Below are positions 7,580 through 16,599 of a stretch of 64,000 nucleotides of DNA, one piece after another (position 1 is the stretch's first letter; each line of letters opens with the position of its first letter). The notes under the pieces were generated by a model. That model did no database searches. It saw only the letters and a program-made list of their open reading frames with translations, and had not been told where the DNA came from. Origin of the DNA: Parabacteroides gordonii MS-1 = DSM 23371 (GTDB lineage Bacteria; Bacteroidota; Bacteroidia; Bacteroidales; Tannerellaceae); assembly GCF_000969825.1 (NCBI RefSeq), contig NZ_KQ033919.1:238030-302029 (forward strand), given 5' to 3'. A program made the translations under genes and the position numbers.

Positions 7580-7850
7580 CACACTAGTATAGCGATACAT
7601 GGTTGTGCATCTTATTGATTACGAGAAGCGTTTAAAGATATTATCCTTATAGTGAAACTTCGACACTTTCATAGATAGTGGATAATAGACAACTGAACGC
7701 TCACGTACCTTTCCTTGTTATGTACACTCATGCTAGCCATGCGTATAGACAAGATAAAAGGGCGTGGGCTGTTGTTTATATCACTATCTAGGGCAGTCGA
7801 AGGCCTCACTATAAGATATATTCAACAGTTCCTACGCCTCTTTTATTTTA
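7580..7850 (+). ncRNA. Candidate structured non-coding RNA, two long-hairpin domains
   Basis: Domain 1 nests ATACATGG/CCATgcGTAT (7595-7602 with 7737-7746), GCAT/ATGC (7607-7610 with 7730-7733), AGCGTT/AACGCT (7627-7632 with 7696-7701) and TATTATCC/GGATAATA (7639-7646 with 7680-7687). Domain 2 nests AAAAG/CTTTT (7756-7760 with 7840-7844), GGCGT/ACGCC (7761-7765 with 7834-7838), CTGTTG/CAACAG (7769-7774 with 7823-7828) and TATATC/GATATA (7777-7782 with 7815-7820) around an 8-by-8 internal loop. Domain 2 ends in a T-rich tract like a terminator. A strong promoter precedes it. The long rod with a large internal loop recalls 6S RNA, but I cannot assign it. It does not carry RNase P, tmRNA or SRP signature sequences. 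A regulatory leader for the next gene is the alternative. Confidence 0.6.
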
Positions 7851-7898
7851 TAACGATCCAGTCTGGGAATTGATGGATAACTTAACTTATTTCCCAAT

Positions 7899-10800
7899 AT
7901 GAAAAGGGTAAATTTACTTAAGAAAATGTTTGTGTTGGTTGCCTTTCTGGCACTAGCAGGTGTAGGATGGGCGATGGTACAAGAAGAGAATGGCCCGTCT
8001 ATCAATTCTGAACTCCACACGGCGCGATCGGGAGTTCCGGTAGTTTATGGTATTACATCACTAAAAGGTAATGCCGGGGATATGAATGTACAAGTAAAGT
8101 TTGAAATCATTTCTTCCGAAGGATTGGATCTGAATAAGTCTACTTTTGCCTATTATGAACCTAATCAGCCTACTCCGGGATGGGTTGAAGGTGAGTTAGA
8201 GGATGGCAAAATATTTACATTCGGGCTTCCGGTAGGCTTTCCTTTAAGGGATGCGACCTCTTACTTTAAACTGACTCCAGTAGGAAGTGGTAAGCTGGTT
8301 TCTAAAGTAAGTGTAATAAATGTTGCTAATTCGGGCGAGCCAATTGCTGTCTTAAATGATGAATTGACAGTAACTGGCGATGCAAAAAACATTTCTATTA
8401 CGAATAATGGTGAAACAACTTATTATGCATCTCTTTACACAGCGGTTCGTTTTGCCAAAGAAAATGATGTCATAAATGTTCCTAATGGCAACTATGACTT
8501 GAGAAGAGGTACGGAAGCGATTACAGAAGGCTCGAACGAGGCCGGCTGGTATCTTCCTATTAATAAAAAGGGAATAACGATTAAAGGTGAAAGCCGGGAA
8601 GGTGTGAAGATCACTTCTTCTACTTTCGCTTCTAATACCGCATGGTCTACTCAGAATCTAGTAACAGTTTTTGCAGATGATGTAACTTTAGAGAACCTTA
8701 CGTTTATTTGTAAGAAAGAGACCAATAAGGTTATTGAAGTTGTAGGAAAGAATGTTCAGTTGAAGAATATCACCTGCAATCCTCCCTCCGGAGAAAACTT
8801 TGCCGGTTCTATATACTTCAATATTGCCGACTTGGGAACTGCTTCGTTAAGCAATCTGCAATTGAACAGTGGTCGTATCACCTTTACCGGAGCGACAACC
8901 GGAACAGTGAAAATGTCGGATGTCAACATTGATTATACGAATGTAAAGATTGCCGGCAGCAGTATGGAGGAGTTGGCTGCGTATGATCCGATCGGATCTA
9001 CAACCGGAAAGTCCGGTTTGACAATCAATACGGAAAATGTAACTGTGAAGGTGGCAGCTAATAGCGATGCCTATACTTTATCTGCTAATACAATTAAAAA
9101 TCTTCCGGCTAATGCTGTATTACATTTGGCTGAGGGTACTTATGAGGTAGGTAAACAATTAGTCGTTAATAAACCGATCACTCTGGAAGGCGCGGATGCA
9201 GGAAAAGTTATTCTTAAAGCAGCAGCTAGTTGGGAGGGAAGTGCGAATGCTCAGAAAAACCTCGTTTCGGTAGAAGGTAATGGAACGGGTGTTGCCACAC
9301 TTGCCAATATTACTATTCAGGAAGCTAAGCGTTCCGGCCTCAATGCCCAGTCTGCTATGACATTAAAGCTGAATAATGTGACTTTGAAAAATAATACGGG
9401 AGCAGGTATGGTCGTCCATTCAGCTGTAGAAGTTACCGGTTTGAAAACCGAAGGTAATCAATGGGGTGGTGTAAATCTGGATAAAGGGTCTCCTTCTTAT
9501 CCTATCTCTTTTAAGTTTGATGAAACAAGTACTTTTGCTGAAAACACTAAAATCTATGCAGATAATAAAGAACTTAGCATGACTGTTACTTATCCTGAAA
9601 ATCAGGGCTGGTATACTTATGATGTCGAGGCAATGCGTATTTGGAGTAATGTAGCTTCCATGGATGTTACAAATGCTGATGAATTGGCAGCAGCCTTGCT
9701 TGCTATACCGGAAGGTGGTACTATCCGATTAAGTGGTACTATTACGCCTGCAGCTACAGTGATGATAGAGAAAGCGATTACGTTATGTTCGGTTGATGAA
9801 GCCAAAGCGACCTTCAACGGCCATCTGATTGTAAAGACTAACGATGTTAATATTAAAGATCTGAAATTCACCGCTCAGAGTGTTGGTTTCGAAAGTTGGG
9901 AAAAGACGGCTATCGTTCTGGTCGGTTCGTCTGCAAAGATTGAGAATTGCGAGTTTGAAGGAAGTGTTTCTGATGACAAGTATGTGGCAAACGGTATTAA
10001 TCTGATACCTACCGCTGCAAAAACGAACTTTGTCATTACCGGAAATACCTTTAAGAATTTCAACCAGAAAACTGCAGACAATTGGACTGCTACGGCTGTT
10101 ATCCTTCAGGATAAATTTACGTTGACCAAGCTGAATGGGACGGTAAGTATCACGATCCCGGAAGTAACCGGCTTTGATGAAACGGCAATTGTAAAGAATA
10201 ATACATTTACAAGCTGCTTTGCCGATTATATTCATATGACAGCTAATAAATATGTATATAGCAGTACCCAAAGCGCCGACGGAGTTGCCGATGCATGGCT
10301 TTCGATGGATAAAGGGACGATCAATGCTCCGGCAGTAACCAATGAAGCTGTCTTGACAGCGTTGAACGCTACTGATAAACCGGCTCTTACTGATAAAGCG
10401 ATTGCAATCAGATGTAGTGATGCCTGGTTGGTGACTAATGAAAGCTTGGCAGGAAACGATCTTCCGGTATTAGTTTTCACAATGGATGGTGGCGATTATA
10501 AAGCAGAGAAAAAGACGTATGCTCCGACAATCGACAACTCTAAACTGACTGCTTCTACCATCGAAGCTGAACAGACGCTTTCCGCTTCTATTTTGAGTGG
10601 AGGTAAAGCAACTGTAACAACCGGTGACAAAACTATTGAGATTGCCGGAACTTTTGCCTGGGAAGATCCGACAACTGTTGCTAAGGAAGGTGAACAATCC
10701 TATCCGGTGGTCTTTACTCCTGCTGACTTGTCTACTTACAGTGCGGCAAAGACTACATATACTTTCTCCGGTACGAAAGCAATTAAGCAGTATTACACAG

Positions 10801-13706
10801 TTACTACCGGTAAATGTGAAAACGGTAGTGTAGAAATTAAAGAGGCGAATGCGGCCAACCGCTACCTGAAAGGTAGTAAGCTGACTCTCGTATATCATCC
10901 GGATGCTAATTATAAAACGAATGCCGATGCAGCAACAACACTGAGCGTAACAGAAAAGCAAGAGATTACTACTATCTTTGAACCTATTATGCATACGGTT
11001 ACGATTGCAGCCGGTGAGAACGGTAGTGTATCTGTGAACGGAATAACTTATTCCGGAAGTTCGAATACTATATCCGTACAACAAGGCTCCGAACTGGCTG
11101 TACAGGCGATACCGGTTGCTGAGTATGTAGGTTCGCTGACTTGCTCCGACAGCAAAGTGATAAGCAATGGCGTCGTTACGGTAGACAAACCTTTTACGGT
11201 TACTGCTTCATTTACGGCAAAGCTTGAAGATCAGTTTGTTGTATCAGTTCCTGCTGTTCAGAATGGTAAGATTCTGTTGTATGATAAGGACGGTAATGCG
11301 ATCAATGCAGGTTCATCGGTTGAAACTGGTACGGATGTCAGTGTGCTGGCTGTTCCGGATCTGGGATATAAGCTGACAAGCGATGGTATAAAGAATAATG
11401 GTTCTTCTATTACAGGAGGTAAAATAAAAGTATCTGCTGCTGTTTCTATCACGGCTGCTTTCGAAAAACAAACATTTGCTGTGAAAACGACTGGAAATAA
11501 TGCGACTATCACACTCGCGCTCGCAGTTGAAAAAGCAGGAACGTTGAATTTGGATCAAGTAGAATATGGTACAAAACTTACAGCCAGCGTTGCGCCAGCT
11601 GCCGGTTACAAGCTGCTATCTTTAGTCGTGAACGGCAAGGAGATCGCTAACGGTGGAACCTTTACTGTAACAGCTGCTACAGAAGTTAAAGCCGTTATGT
11701 GCAAGTTGGCAACGATTGTTATCGATAAGACACCGCAAACATTTGTTTACGATGGAAATAAGAAAGAATTCGTTGTAAAGACAATTCCGGCAGGTATCGG
11801 TGACTTTACTGTGACATATGATGCTGTTCCCCAGGATGCAGCCGGCTATGATAAAAAAGCATACAAGGTAATCATTACCCGTGATGCTGATGATGTATAT
11901 GCCGCAGTGTCGCAGGAAATCGAAGGTGGACTTGTTATCCTGGCTGCCGATATGAAAGGGGTTGCTATACCAACGGCTAGTAGTGGTAATTTAGAGAGTA
12001 ATCCAAATTCGGATTTAGGAAGTTATGCTTGGGAAAATGGAAGTGTAGGAAATGACGCTCCTATTCACAATGCTATCTTTACCCCGACAAGTAAAAACTT
12101 TAAGAAGTCAACATTCTCTATCCTTACCGGCAAAGGTACGAAGCCGGCAGAAGTAACTCTTGACTGGGGTGGTTTGCAAACCCGCAGTACAAGCCCGAAT
12201 GTGAAATTCACCGTAAACGGCGGTTCTTTGGCTGTCTTGAATGGTAGCGCTGTGCTTTCTTCCGGTACAACCTTGTATGCAGGACAAAAGATCCGTTTGG
12301 TAGCTACCCCGGATGCTGCACATGCTGCTAAAGTAACTTGGTCTGTCACCAATGGTACGCTTAGCGACCAAACAGATACGGAAGCAACACTGACATTGGC
12401 AGAGGGAAGTATTACTGTTTCTGCTACTTTTGCTGCAAAGTCTTCTCCGGTATTCCCCGGATTGGATGGTTTAGACAAATCTGTTTACGACGGAACGATT
12501 TACGGAACCGGAACTCCTGCAATTAAAGGTGGTACAGGTGCAGTAACAGATAACTGGTCAATAGCCTTCAAACAGGGCGGTGTTGCCACTTCTACTCCGA
12601 TCAATGCCGGCACATACGATATTTATGTAAGCCGTCCGGCAGATGCAATTTATAGTGCAGTGATCGATCAGAATGTCGGTTCCTTCACGATTGCTCAAAA
12701 ACAGGCTACAGCTGAAGTTCCAGTTGCTACTCCGATCTTGAAAGGACAATCTTTAGCACAGTCCGTTCTTTCCGGTACGGCTGATGTAGACGGTTCATTC
12801 GTATGGATCGACCCGACTGTTCAGATGACAGAAACAGGCAATCAGAAAGCTAAATTCGTTCCAGCCAATGCCAATTATAGGGAAAGCGAAGTGTTGACTA
12901 CGAATGTAACAGTCACCAAAGCTGAGGGTGTAACCTTGCGTACCTTGAATGTCAATATAACAAATCCGGAAAAGGGAACTGTTACTATGACGTTGAATGG
13001 TAGTGAGGTTGTGGCTGGTGCCAGTGTTACTAAAGGTGATAAACTGATTGTTACCTATGTTGCGACAGCTGCTAATTATAAGCCATCGGCAACCATTGGT
13101 GGAAGTGATTACAAGAGCGGGGCAGAATATATAGTACCTGAAAGTGGTAATGTGGAAGTTGCTGTCTCCTTTGTTTTTAATAACCCCAATCCCGGCACTG
13201 ACCCTGATCCCGATCCTTCGACAGTAGATGTAACAGGTATTACTCTGGAGCCGACCAGCAAAACATTGGCCGTAAATGAAACGTTTGCCTTGAAGGCAAC
13301 TGTTGCTCCTGCTGATGCAACAGATACAGGAGTTAGTTGGAGTAGCAGTGCCCCGGATATTGTTTCCGTAGATACAAAAGGAAATGTAAAAGCTCTGAAA
13401 GCCGGAACTGCAACAATTACGGCAACAACCAATGACGGTGGTTTCACTGCTACCTGCAAGATTTCCGTATCTGTTCCGACAGGAATCGAAGATATCCTGA
13501 GCGGACCCCGCGTATATGCACAGGATGGTTCTATCGTTCTGGAACCCGCGATGACTATACAGGTACTTGTTTCCGATATGACCGGTCGTGTGATCTGGCA
13601 GGGTAAACTGTCTGAAAAGAAACAGATGGCTGTTTCGGCAGGCGTTTATATTGTCAGATTAAGTAACGCTAACGGAGTACAAACACAAAAGGTTATCGTT
13701 CAGTAA
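7899..13706 (+). CDS. Giant secreted/surface protein with beta-helix, InlB-like, MBG-like and Ig-like (BIG2) domains
   Basis: A 1,935-residue protein with a signal peptide (KKMFVLVAFLALAGVGWA). Residues about 150-800 hold right-handed beta-helix stretches (repeated ITIKGE, VTLENLTF, LKNITC type rungs). Residues about 980-1250 hold repeats like divergent InlB B-repeats (TVTTGKCENGSVEIKE, VTIAAGENGSVSVNG). MBG-like segments lie near 1260-1340 and 1500-1570. A BIG2 domain starts at VTGITLEPTSKTLAVNE. The last 70 residues (VLVSDMTGRVIWQGK, SAGVYIVRL, QKVIVQ) resemble the type IX secretion sorting domain or the related DUF6383 C-terminal domain of Parabacteroides proteins. It is likely exported and displayed, perhaps as an adhesin or glycan binder. 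No catalytic residues were recognised. It has its own terminator. Confidence 0.8.
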   Translation: MKRVNLLKKMFVLVAFLALAGVGWAMVQEENGPSINSELHTARSGVPVVYGITSLKGNAGDMNVQVKFEIISSEGLDLNKSTFAYYEPNQPTPGWVEGELEDGKIFTFGLPVGFPLRDATSYFKLTPVGSGKLVSKVSVINVANSGEPIAVLNDELTVTGDAKNISITNNGETTYYASLYTAVRFAKENDVINVPNGNYDLRRGTEAITEGSNEAGWYLPINKKGITIKGESREGVKITSSTFASNTAWSTQNLVTVFADDVTLENLTFICKKETNKVIEVVGKNVQLKNITCNPPSGENFAGSIYFNIADLGTASLSNLQLNSGRITFTGATTGTVKMSDVNIDYTNVKIAGSSMEELAAYDPIGSTTGKSGLTINTENVTVKVAANSDAYTLSANTIKNLPANAVLHLAEGTYEVGKQLVVNKPITLEGADAGKVILKAAASWEGSANAQKNLVSVEGNGTGVATLANITIQEAKRSGLNAQSAMTLKLNNVTLKNNTGAGMVVHSAVEVTGLKTEGNQWGGVNLDKGSPSYPISFKFDETSTFAENTKIYADNKELSMTVTYPENQGWYTYDVEAMRIWSNVASMDVTNADELAAALLAIPEGGTIRLSGTITPAATVMIEKAITLCSVDEAKATFNGHLIVKTNDVNIKDLKFTAQSVGFESWEKTAIVLVGSSAKIENCEFEGSVSDDKYVANGINLIPTAAKTNFVITGNTFKNFNQKTADNWTATAVILQDKFTLTKLNGTVSITIPEVTGFDETAIVKNNTFTSCFADYIHMTANKYVYSSTQSADGVADAWLSMDKGTINAPAVTNEAVLTALNATDKPALTDKAIAIRCSDAWLVTNESLAGNDLPVLVFTMDGGDYKAEKKTYAPTIDNSKLTASTIEAEQTLSASILSGGKATVTTGDKTIEIAGTFAWEDPTTVAKEGEQSYPVVFTPADLSTYSAAKTTYTFSGTKAIKQYYTVTTGKCENGSVEIKEANAANRYLKGSKLTLVYHPDANYKTNADAATTLSVTEKQEITTIFEPIMHTVTIAAGENGSVSVNGITYSGSSNTISVQQGSELAVQAIPVAEYVGSLTCSDSKVISNGVVTVDKPFTVTASFTAKLEDQFVVSVPAVQNGKILLYDKDGNAINAGSSVETGTDVSVLAVPDLGYKLTSDGIKNNGSSITGGKIKVSAAVSITAAFEKQTFAVKTTGNNATITLALAVEKAGTLNLDQVEYGTKLTASVAPAAGYKLLSLVVNGKEIANGGTFTVTAATEVKAVMCKLATIVIDKTPQTFVYDGNKKEFVVKTIPAGIGDFTVTYDAVPQDAAGYDKKAYKVIITRDADDVYAAVSQEIEGGLVILAADMKGVAIPTASSGNLESNPNSDLGSYAWENGSVGNDAPIHNAIFTPTSKNFKKSTFSILTGKGTKPAEVTLDWGGLQTRSTSPNVKFTVNGGSLAVLNGSAVLSSGTTLYAGQKIRLVATPDAAHAAKVTWSVTNGTLSDQTDTEATLTLAEGSITVSATFAAKSSPVFPGLDGLDKSVYDGTIYGTGTPAIKGGTGAVTDNWSIAFKQGGVATSTPINAGTYDIYVSRPADAIYSAVIDQNVGSFTIAQKQATAEVPVATPILKGQSLAQSVLSGTADVDGSFVWIDPTVQMTETGNQKAKFVPANANYRESEVLTTNVTVTKAEGVTLRTLNVNITNPEKGTVTMTLNGSEVVAGASVTKGDKLIVTYVATAANYKPSATIGGSDYKSGAEYIVPESGNVEVAVSFVFNNPNPGTDPDPDPSTVDVTGITLEPTSKTLAVNETFALKATVAPADATDTGVSWSSSAPDIVSVDTKGNVKALKAGTATITATTNDGGFTATCKISVSVPTGIEDILSGPRVYAQDGSIVLEPAMTIQVLVSDMTGRVIWQGKLSEKKQMAVSAGVYIVRLSNANGVQTQKVIVQ

Positions 13707-13745
13707 CGGTTTTTCGCTCCTTCCGAAAGGAAGCTGACTAATACG

Positions 13746-13793
13746 AAAGGCTGTATCAAAAGGACTTTGGTTCCGGCTGATACAGCCTTTTTC
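13746..13793 (+). terminator. Rho-independent terminator after the giant surface protein
   Basis: AAAGGCTGTATCA (13746-13758) pairs perfectly with TGATACAGCCTTT (13778-13790), followed by more T residues. Confidence 0.9.
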
Positions 13794-13903
13794 TTGATAT
13801 TTAGTTCTTTTGTGATGCGGTAATCTGTTAGCTGATCTTTTTTGTATCTGTATGCTTTATATCCGGATAGATATATTTTATGAGGAATGACGGTTGATTT
13901 TTG

Positions 13904-13911
13904 TATCTTTG
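13904..13911 (+). promoter_or_regulatory. -7 element for the DUF4491 gene
   Basis: TATCTTTG fits TAnnTTTG, 42 bases before the ATG at 13954. A TTG-initiated extension of that frame would start upstream of this box, which supports the downstream ATG. No matching -33 TTTG is seen. Confidence 0.45.
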
Positions 13912-13953
13912 TTGGGACAGATCAAACTGTTTTATATAAAACAATACAATATT

Positions 13954-14259
13954 ATGGATATGATAAATTTTGACGGTCTATTGATTGGGATCGCTACTTT
14001 TCTGATAATCGGGTTGTTCCATCCGGTAGTTGTGAAGGCTGAATATTATTGGGGAACCAAATGTTGGTGGATTTTCCTTATTCTGGGGATTGCAGGAACG
14101 GTTGCCTCTTTACTGATCGAGAGCGTTTTTGTCTCGGCGATCTGCGGTGTATTTGCCTTTTCTTCGTTCTGGACGATCAAAGAAGTGTTTGAACAGGAAG
14201 AACGCGTGCTGAAAGGTTGGTTTCCGAAAAATCCAAAAAGACAATATCCGGAAAAATAA
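13954..14259 (+). CDS. DUF4491 family small membrane protein
   Basis: A 101-residue protein starting MDMINFDGLLIG. It has three hydrophobic segments and the conserved-looking block FHPVVVKAEYYWGTKCWW that marks DUF4491 in my memory of the family. The C-terminus is basic (GWFPKNPKRQYPEK). The frame is open further upstream from a TTG, but a promoter -7 box lies in that extension, so ATG 13954 is preferred. The function is unknown; the family is widespread in Bacteroidales and Firmicutes. Confidence 0.8.
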   Translation: MDMINFDGLLIGIATFLIIGLFHPVVVKAEYYWGTKCWWIFLILGIAGTVASLLIESVFVSAICGVFAFSSFWTIKEVFEQEERVLKGWFPKNPKRQYPEK

Positions 14260-14262
14260 TTG

Positions 14263-14270
14263 TATCTTTG
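14263..14270 (+). promoter_or_regulatory. -7 element for the 66-residue ORF
   Basis: TATCTTTG matches TAnnTTTG, three bases after the DUF4491 stop and 24 bases before the next ATG. No -33 match was found. Confidence 0.45.
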
Positions 14271-14294
14271 TAGCCGTAATTAAATAGTACAGCT

Positions 14295-14495
14295 ATGAAG
14301 AAGAAAAAGAAAGTCTCTCCGCTGGACGAGTACATCAAGGCCAACCGTAAAGGTAGCCGCGAAGCGGAAATCGAGAATCACGGACGTCCGGTAAGTCATA
14401 ACCGGGTGCATGTATCGAAAAAAGTTTACAACCGTAAAAGAGATAAGGCAGATGCCCAGGGGCGTCTGCCTTATTTGATTCTTATGGCTTGCTGA
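14295..14495 (+). CDS. Small basic hypothetical protein (66 residues)
   Basis: It starts MKKKKKVSPLDEYIKANRKG and is very rich in Lys and Arg up to about residue 55 (VSKKVYNRKRDKADAQ). No membrane segment or known domain is evident. A basic protein this small could bind RNA or a ribosome, but nothing proves it. It has its own -7 element. The last dozen or so codons overlap a terminator hairpin, so the C-terminal LPYLILMAC tail may be a chance extension. The gene converges on the M28 peptidase gene with seven bases between them. Confidence 0.6.
   Translation: MKKKKKVSPLDEYIKANRKGSREAEIENHGRPVSHNRVHVSKKVYNRKRDKADAQGRLPYLILMAC
14443..14474. terminator. Terminator hairpin inside the end of the 66-residue ORF
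   Basis: ATAAGGCAGATGCC (14443-14456) pairs with GGCGTCTGCCTTAT (14461-14474), with one G-T pair and a four-base loop, followed by TTTGATT. It lies between convergent genes and could act in both directions. Confidence 0.7.
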
Positions 14496-14502
14496 TCAAA
14501 CC

Positions 14503-16056
14503 TTATTCTTCTTTCTGATAAAGCCCTTCGCGGGATAGCTGATGATCCAGGTTGGCAACGCCCAGGCCGACAATAGCCATGACGGTAGCGGCATGTTCCT
14601 GATATTCGGGGATACTCTTGGTGTAGAGGTCACGTTCGGTATGCCAGATCTCGTCGTAACTGAAGTTATACCCTTTTATATCCTTTTCCATAAAGCCGAT
14701 AGTCGGTACACCTTCGATAGCGAAAACGGAAGCATCCGTGCCACCCGGTGTTTTGGGTTGACGGCGGGGAGCGGATTCCTTCACTTCAAACGGATATTCA
14801 GGATTGACCTTTTGGATAGGGGCACAAATCTTAACGAAATCATCATACATTGCTTTCGGTACGCTGATACCCACCGGAGGCGTTGGGCCGCCATCGCGGT
14901 TAAAGAGGTTGGCTATCTTATCCAGTTTCTTCGGATTACCTTTCACCCAGGCTGTTGCTCCGAGCAAACCAAATTCCTCACCGGCAAAGGCACAGAATAA
15001 CATGGTACGCTTGGGTTTGGCTCCGGATGTGGCGATCAGGCGGGCAGCTTCCATAACGGGAGTAATGCCTGAGCCGTCATCGACTCCGCCGGTGCCGACA
15101 TCGAAAGAGTCGAGGTGCCCGCTAAGCATAACGTATTCGCCGGGATATTTGCTTCCTTTGATAGAACCGATTACATTATAATATTTCACCGGGCCCATGC
15201 GGAAATGGTTGCGTATATCGAATTCAAGCATGAAGGAACGGCGCTCTTTTACCATCTGTTTGATGGTGGCGAACTGATGTTCATCCAGTTTGATGTCGGG
15301 TACGGTTGGTAATGTCTCGATTGTCATATCCGGATTGAATACGACGCTTTTGTCGTAGAGTGCACGCAGTGGGACAGGGGCGGACTGGATGAAACCCAGC
15401 ACGCCGGCTTCGCACATTTCTTTATAGAACAGGGCCGGGATATCTTCTTTTAACGGTAGCAGGGGATTGTTTGTCTTGTTTTCCCAGTTACCCGTCATGA
15501 TCTCACGGTTCTTTTGGGCTGTTTCGTTGTTTTCGGCAATGATAGCGGCGCGGCTGGAGTCGCCAGCAACGGAGCGGTCGATCGGCCATCCTACATTCGT
15601 TCCGTTCACCAAGACCCAGGCACCTTTCAGCTGGCCTTTGATGCGGTCGAACTCATCTTGTGTGCGGGGTTCCAGCAGTACATGTCCCCGTTGCAGGCCT
15701 TTTGTGCCGGAAGTGTAGGAAGGGGTGACGAAGTGCAGTTCCATTCCCTGTTCCCCGAGTAGCTTACCGAACCACGGGCCGCGGTTGAAACCAACCGGAA
15801 GTGTTCCGGCTTCCTGCAATTCTACTTCCAGTCCCCATTCTTTGAACTTGGAGGCTACCCATTCCGTTGCGTTATCATACGCATCGGAGCCGATAGGACG
15901 GCCACCGAAACGGTTGGTCAGGATATCCAGATGGTTCATTACACGATTATCGGTACGTCCGGTCTCAATGATTTTGTTTACAGCGGCATCCTGTGCCGGC
16001 AGCGAGGATACGGCCATACAGGCCACAGCTGCAAAAAGAAGTATAGTCCTTTTCAT
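14503..16056 (-). CDS. M28 family zinc aminopeptidase, secreted
   Basis: A 517-residue peptidase with a signal peptide (KRTILLFAAVACMAVSSLPA). Residues about 110-280 contain a PA-type insert. The metallopeptidase core shows YVMLSGHLDSFDVGTGGVDDGSG (zinc His and bridging Asp), FAGEEFGLLGA (catalytic and zinc-binding Glu) and a late EIWHTERD histidine. These are the M28 ligands in the right order. M28 enzymes remove N-terminal residues from peptides or cleave C-terminal dipeptides; this one should act in the periplasm or outside. It is monocistronic, converging on a small ORF. The start is the ATG before KRTILL. Confidence 0.9.
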   Translation of the reverse strand: MKRTILLFAAVACMAVSSLPAQDAAVNKIIETGRTDNRVMNHLDILTNRFGGRPIGSDAYDNATEWVASKFKEWGLEVELQEAGTLPVGFNRGPWFGKLLGEQGMELHFVTPSYTSGTKGLQRGHVLLEPRTQDEFDRIKGQLKGAWVLVNGTNVGWPIDRSVAGDSSRAAIIAENNETAQKNREIMTGNWENKTNNPLLPLKEDIPALFYKEMCEAGVLGFIQSAPVPLRALYDKSVVFNPDMTIETLPTVPDIKLDEHQFATIKQMVKERRSFMLEFDIRNHFRMGPVKYYNVIGSIKGSKYPGEYVMLSGHLDSFDVGTGGVDDGSGITPVMEAARLIATSGAKPKRTMLFCAFAGEEFGLLGATAWVKGNPKKLDKIANLFNRDGGPTPPVGISVPKAMYDDFVKICAPIQKVNPEYPFEVKESAPRRQPKTPGGTDASVFAIEGVPTIGFMEKDIKGYNFSYDEIWHTERDLYTKSIPEYQEHAATVMAIVGLGVANLDHQLSREGLYQKEE

Positions 16057-16174
16057 ACAAGTGTTTGTTTAAGTCTTGCAAATTAATGGATAAAAATAAT
16101 GCGCACCAAATGAAAAGCAAGAAATAATAATATAATCGTTACAGTTTTGTAAAAGTATAATCAAAATAAATAAA

Positions 16175-16182
16175 TACCTTTG
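16175..16182 (+). promoter_or_regulatory. -7 element of the metal efflux operon
   Basis: TACCTTTG fits TAnnTTTG. The nearest upstream TTTG (16146-16149) is 25 bases away, longer than usual. It lies just before the GTG start at 16201, giving a very short leader. Confidence 0.45.
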
Positions 16183-16200
16183 CGACAAAATCGGGAGCGT

Positions 16201-16548
16201 GTGAAATCTATCTGCAATGCCATAGCAAAATATCTGCTGGTAGTTCTCTTTGTGAGCTACTATGTAGGGGGCACTGCGTTCACTCATACCCATTATTTCC
16301 CGACCTATTCGATTACCCACTCCCATCCGTTCCTGCCGGGTGCGGACGGATTGCCGCATCATTCACATAGTTCGTCTGCTTTCAATACGATACAGGAACT
16401 GGACGATCTGCTGGTGGAAGCGGCCGCCTTCTTCTTTGCATTGGCGACAGCCTGGGTACTTCTCTCCGTGTTTATTCAGGAACACCGGTATATAACCTCT
16501 GTACGTCTCGTACGCAATCTCAGTCTGCGTGCCCCGCCTTTGTATTAA
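16201..16548 (+). CDS. Small His-rich membrane protein leading the metal efflux operon
   Basis: A 115-residue protein from GTG 16201 (GGGAG three bases upstream). An earlier in-frame TTG at 16180 lies inside the promoter box and is rejected. Residues about 5-27 and 70-92 are hydrophobic. The loop between them is packed with His (HTHYFPTYSITHSHPF, then PHHSHSSS), which suggests metal binding on the periplasmic side. It sits 51 bases before an RND adaptor gene. The arrangement suggests a metal sensor, chaperone or accessory of the efflux pump. I do not recognise a named family. Confidence 0.7.
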   Translation: MKSICNAIAKYLLVVLFVSYYVGGTAFTHTHYFPTYSITHSHPFLPGADGLPHHSHSSSAFNTIQELDDLLVEAAAFFFALATAWVLLSVFIQEHRYITSVRLVRNLSLRAPPLY

Positions 16549-16599
16549 ATAATCTATTCGTAACGAAAACAGAATTATTTAATACAATATAACAACAAT

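Noticed and set aside
7119-7592. Two short ORFs (63 and 64 codons) in the intergenic region
   Set aside because: They overlap the long inverted repeat and the promoter, have no ribosome site or domain, and use atypical codons.
7574-7850. RNase P RNA, tmRNA or SRP RNA
   Set aside because: The conserved sequence elements of those RNAs were looked for by eye and not found.
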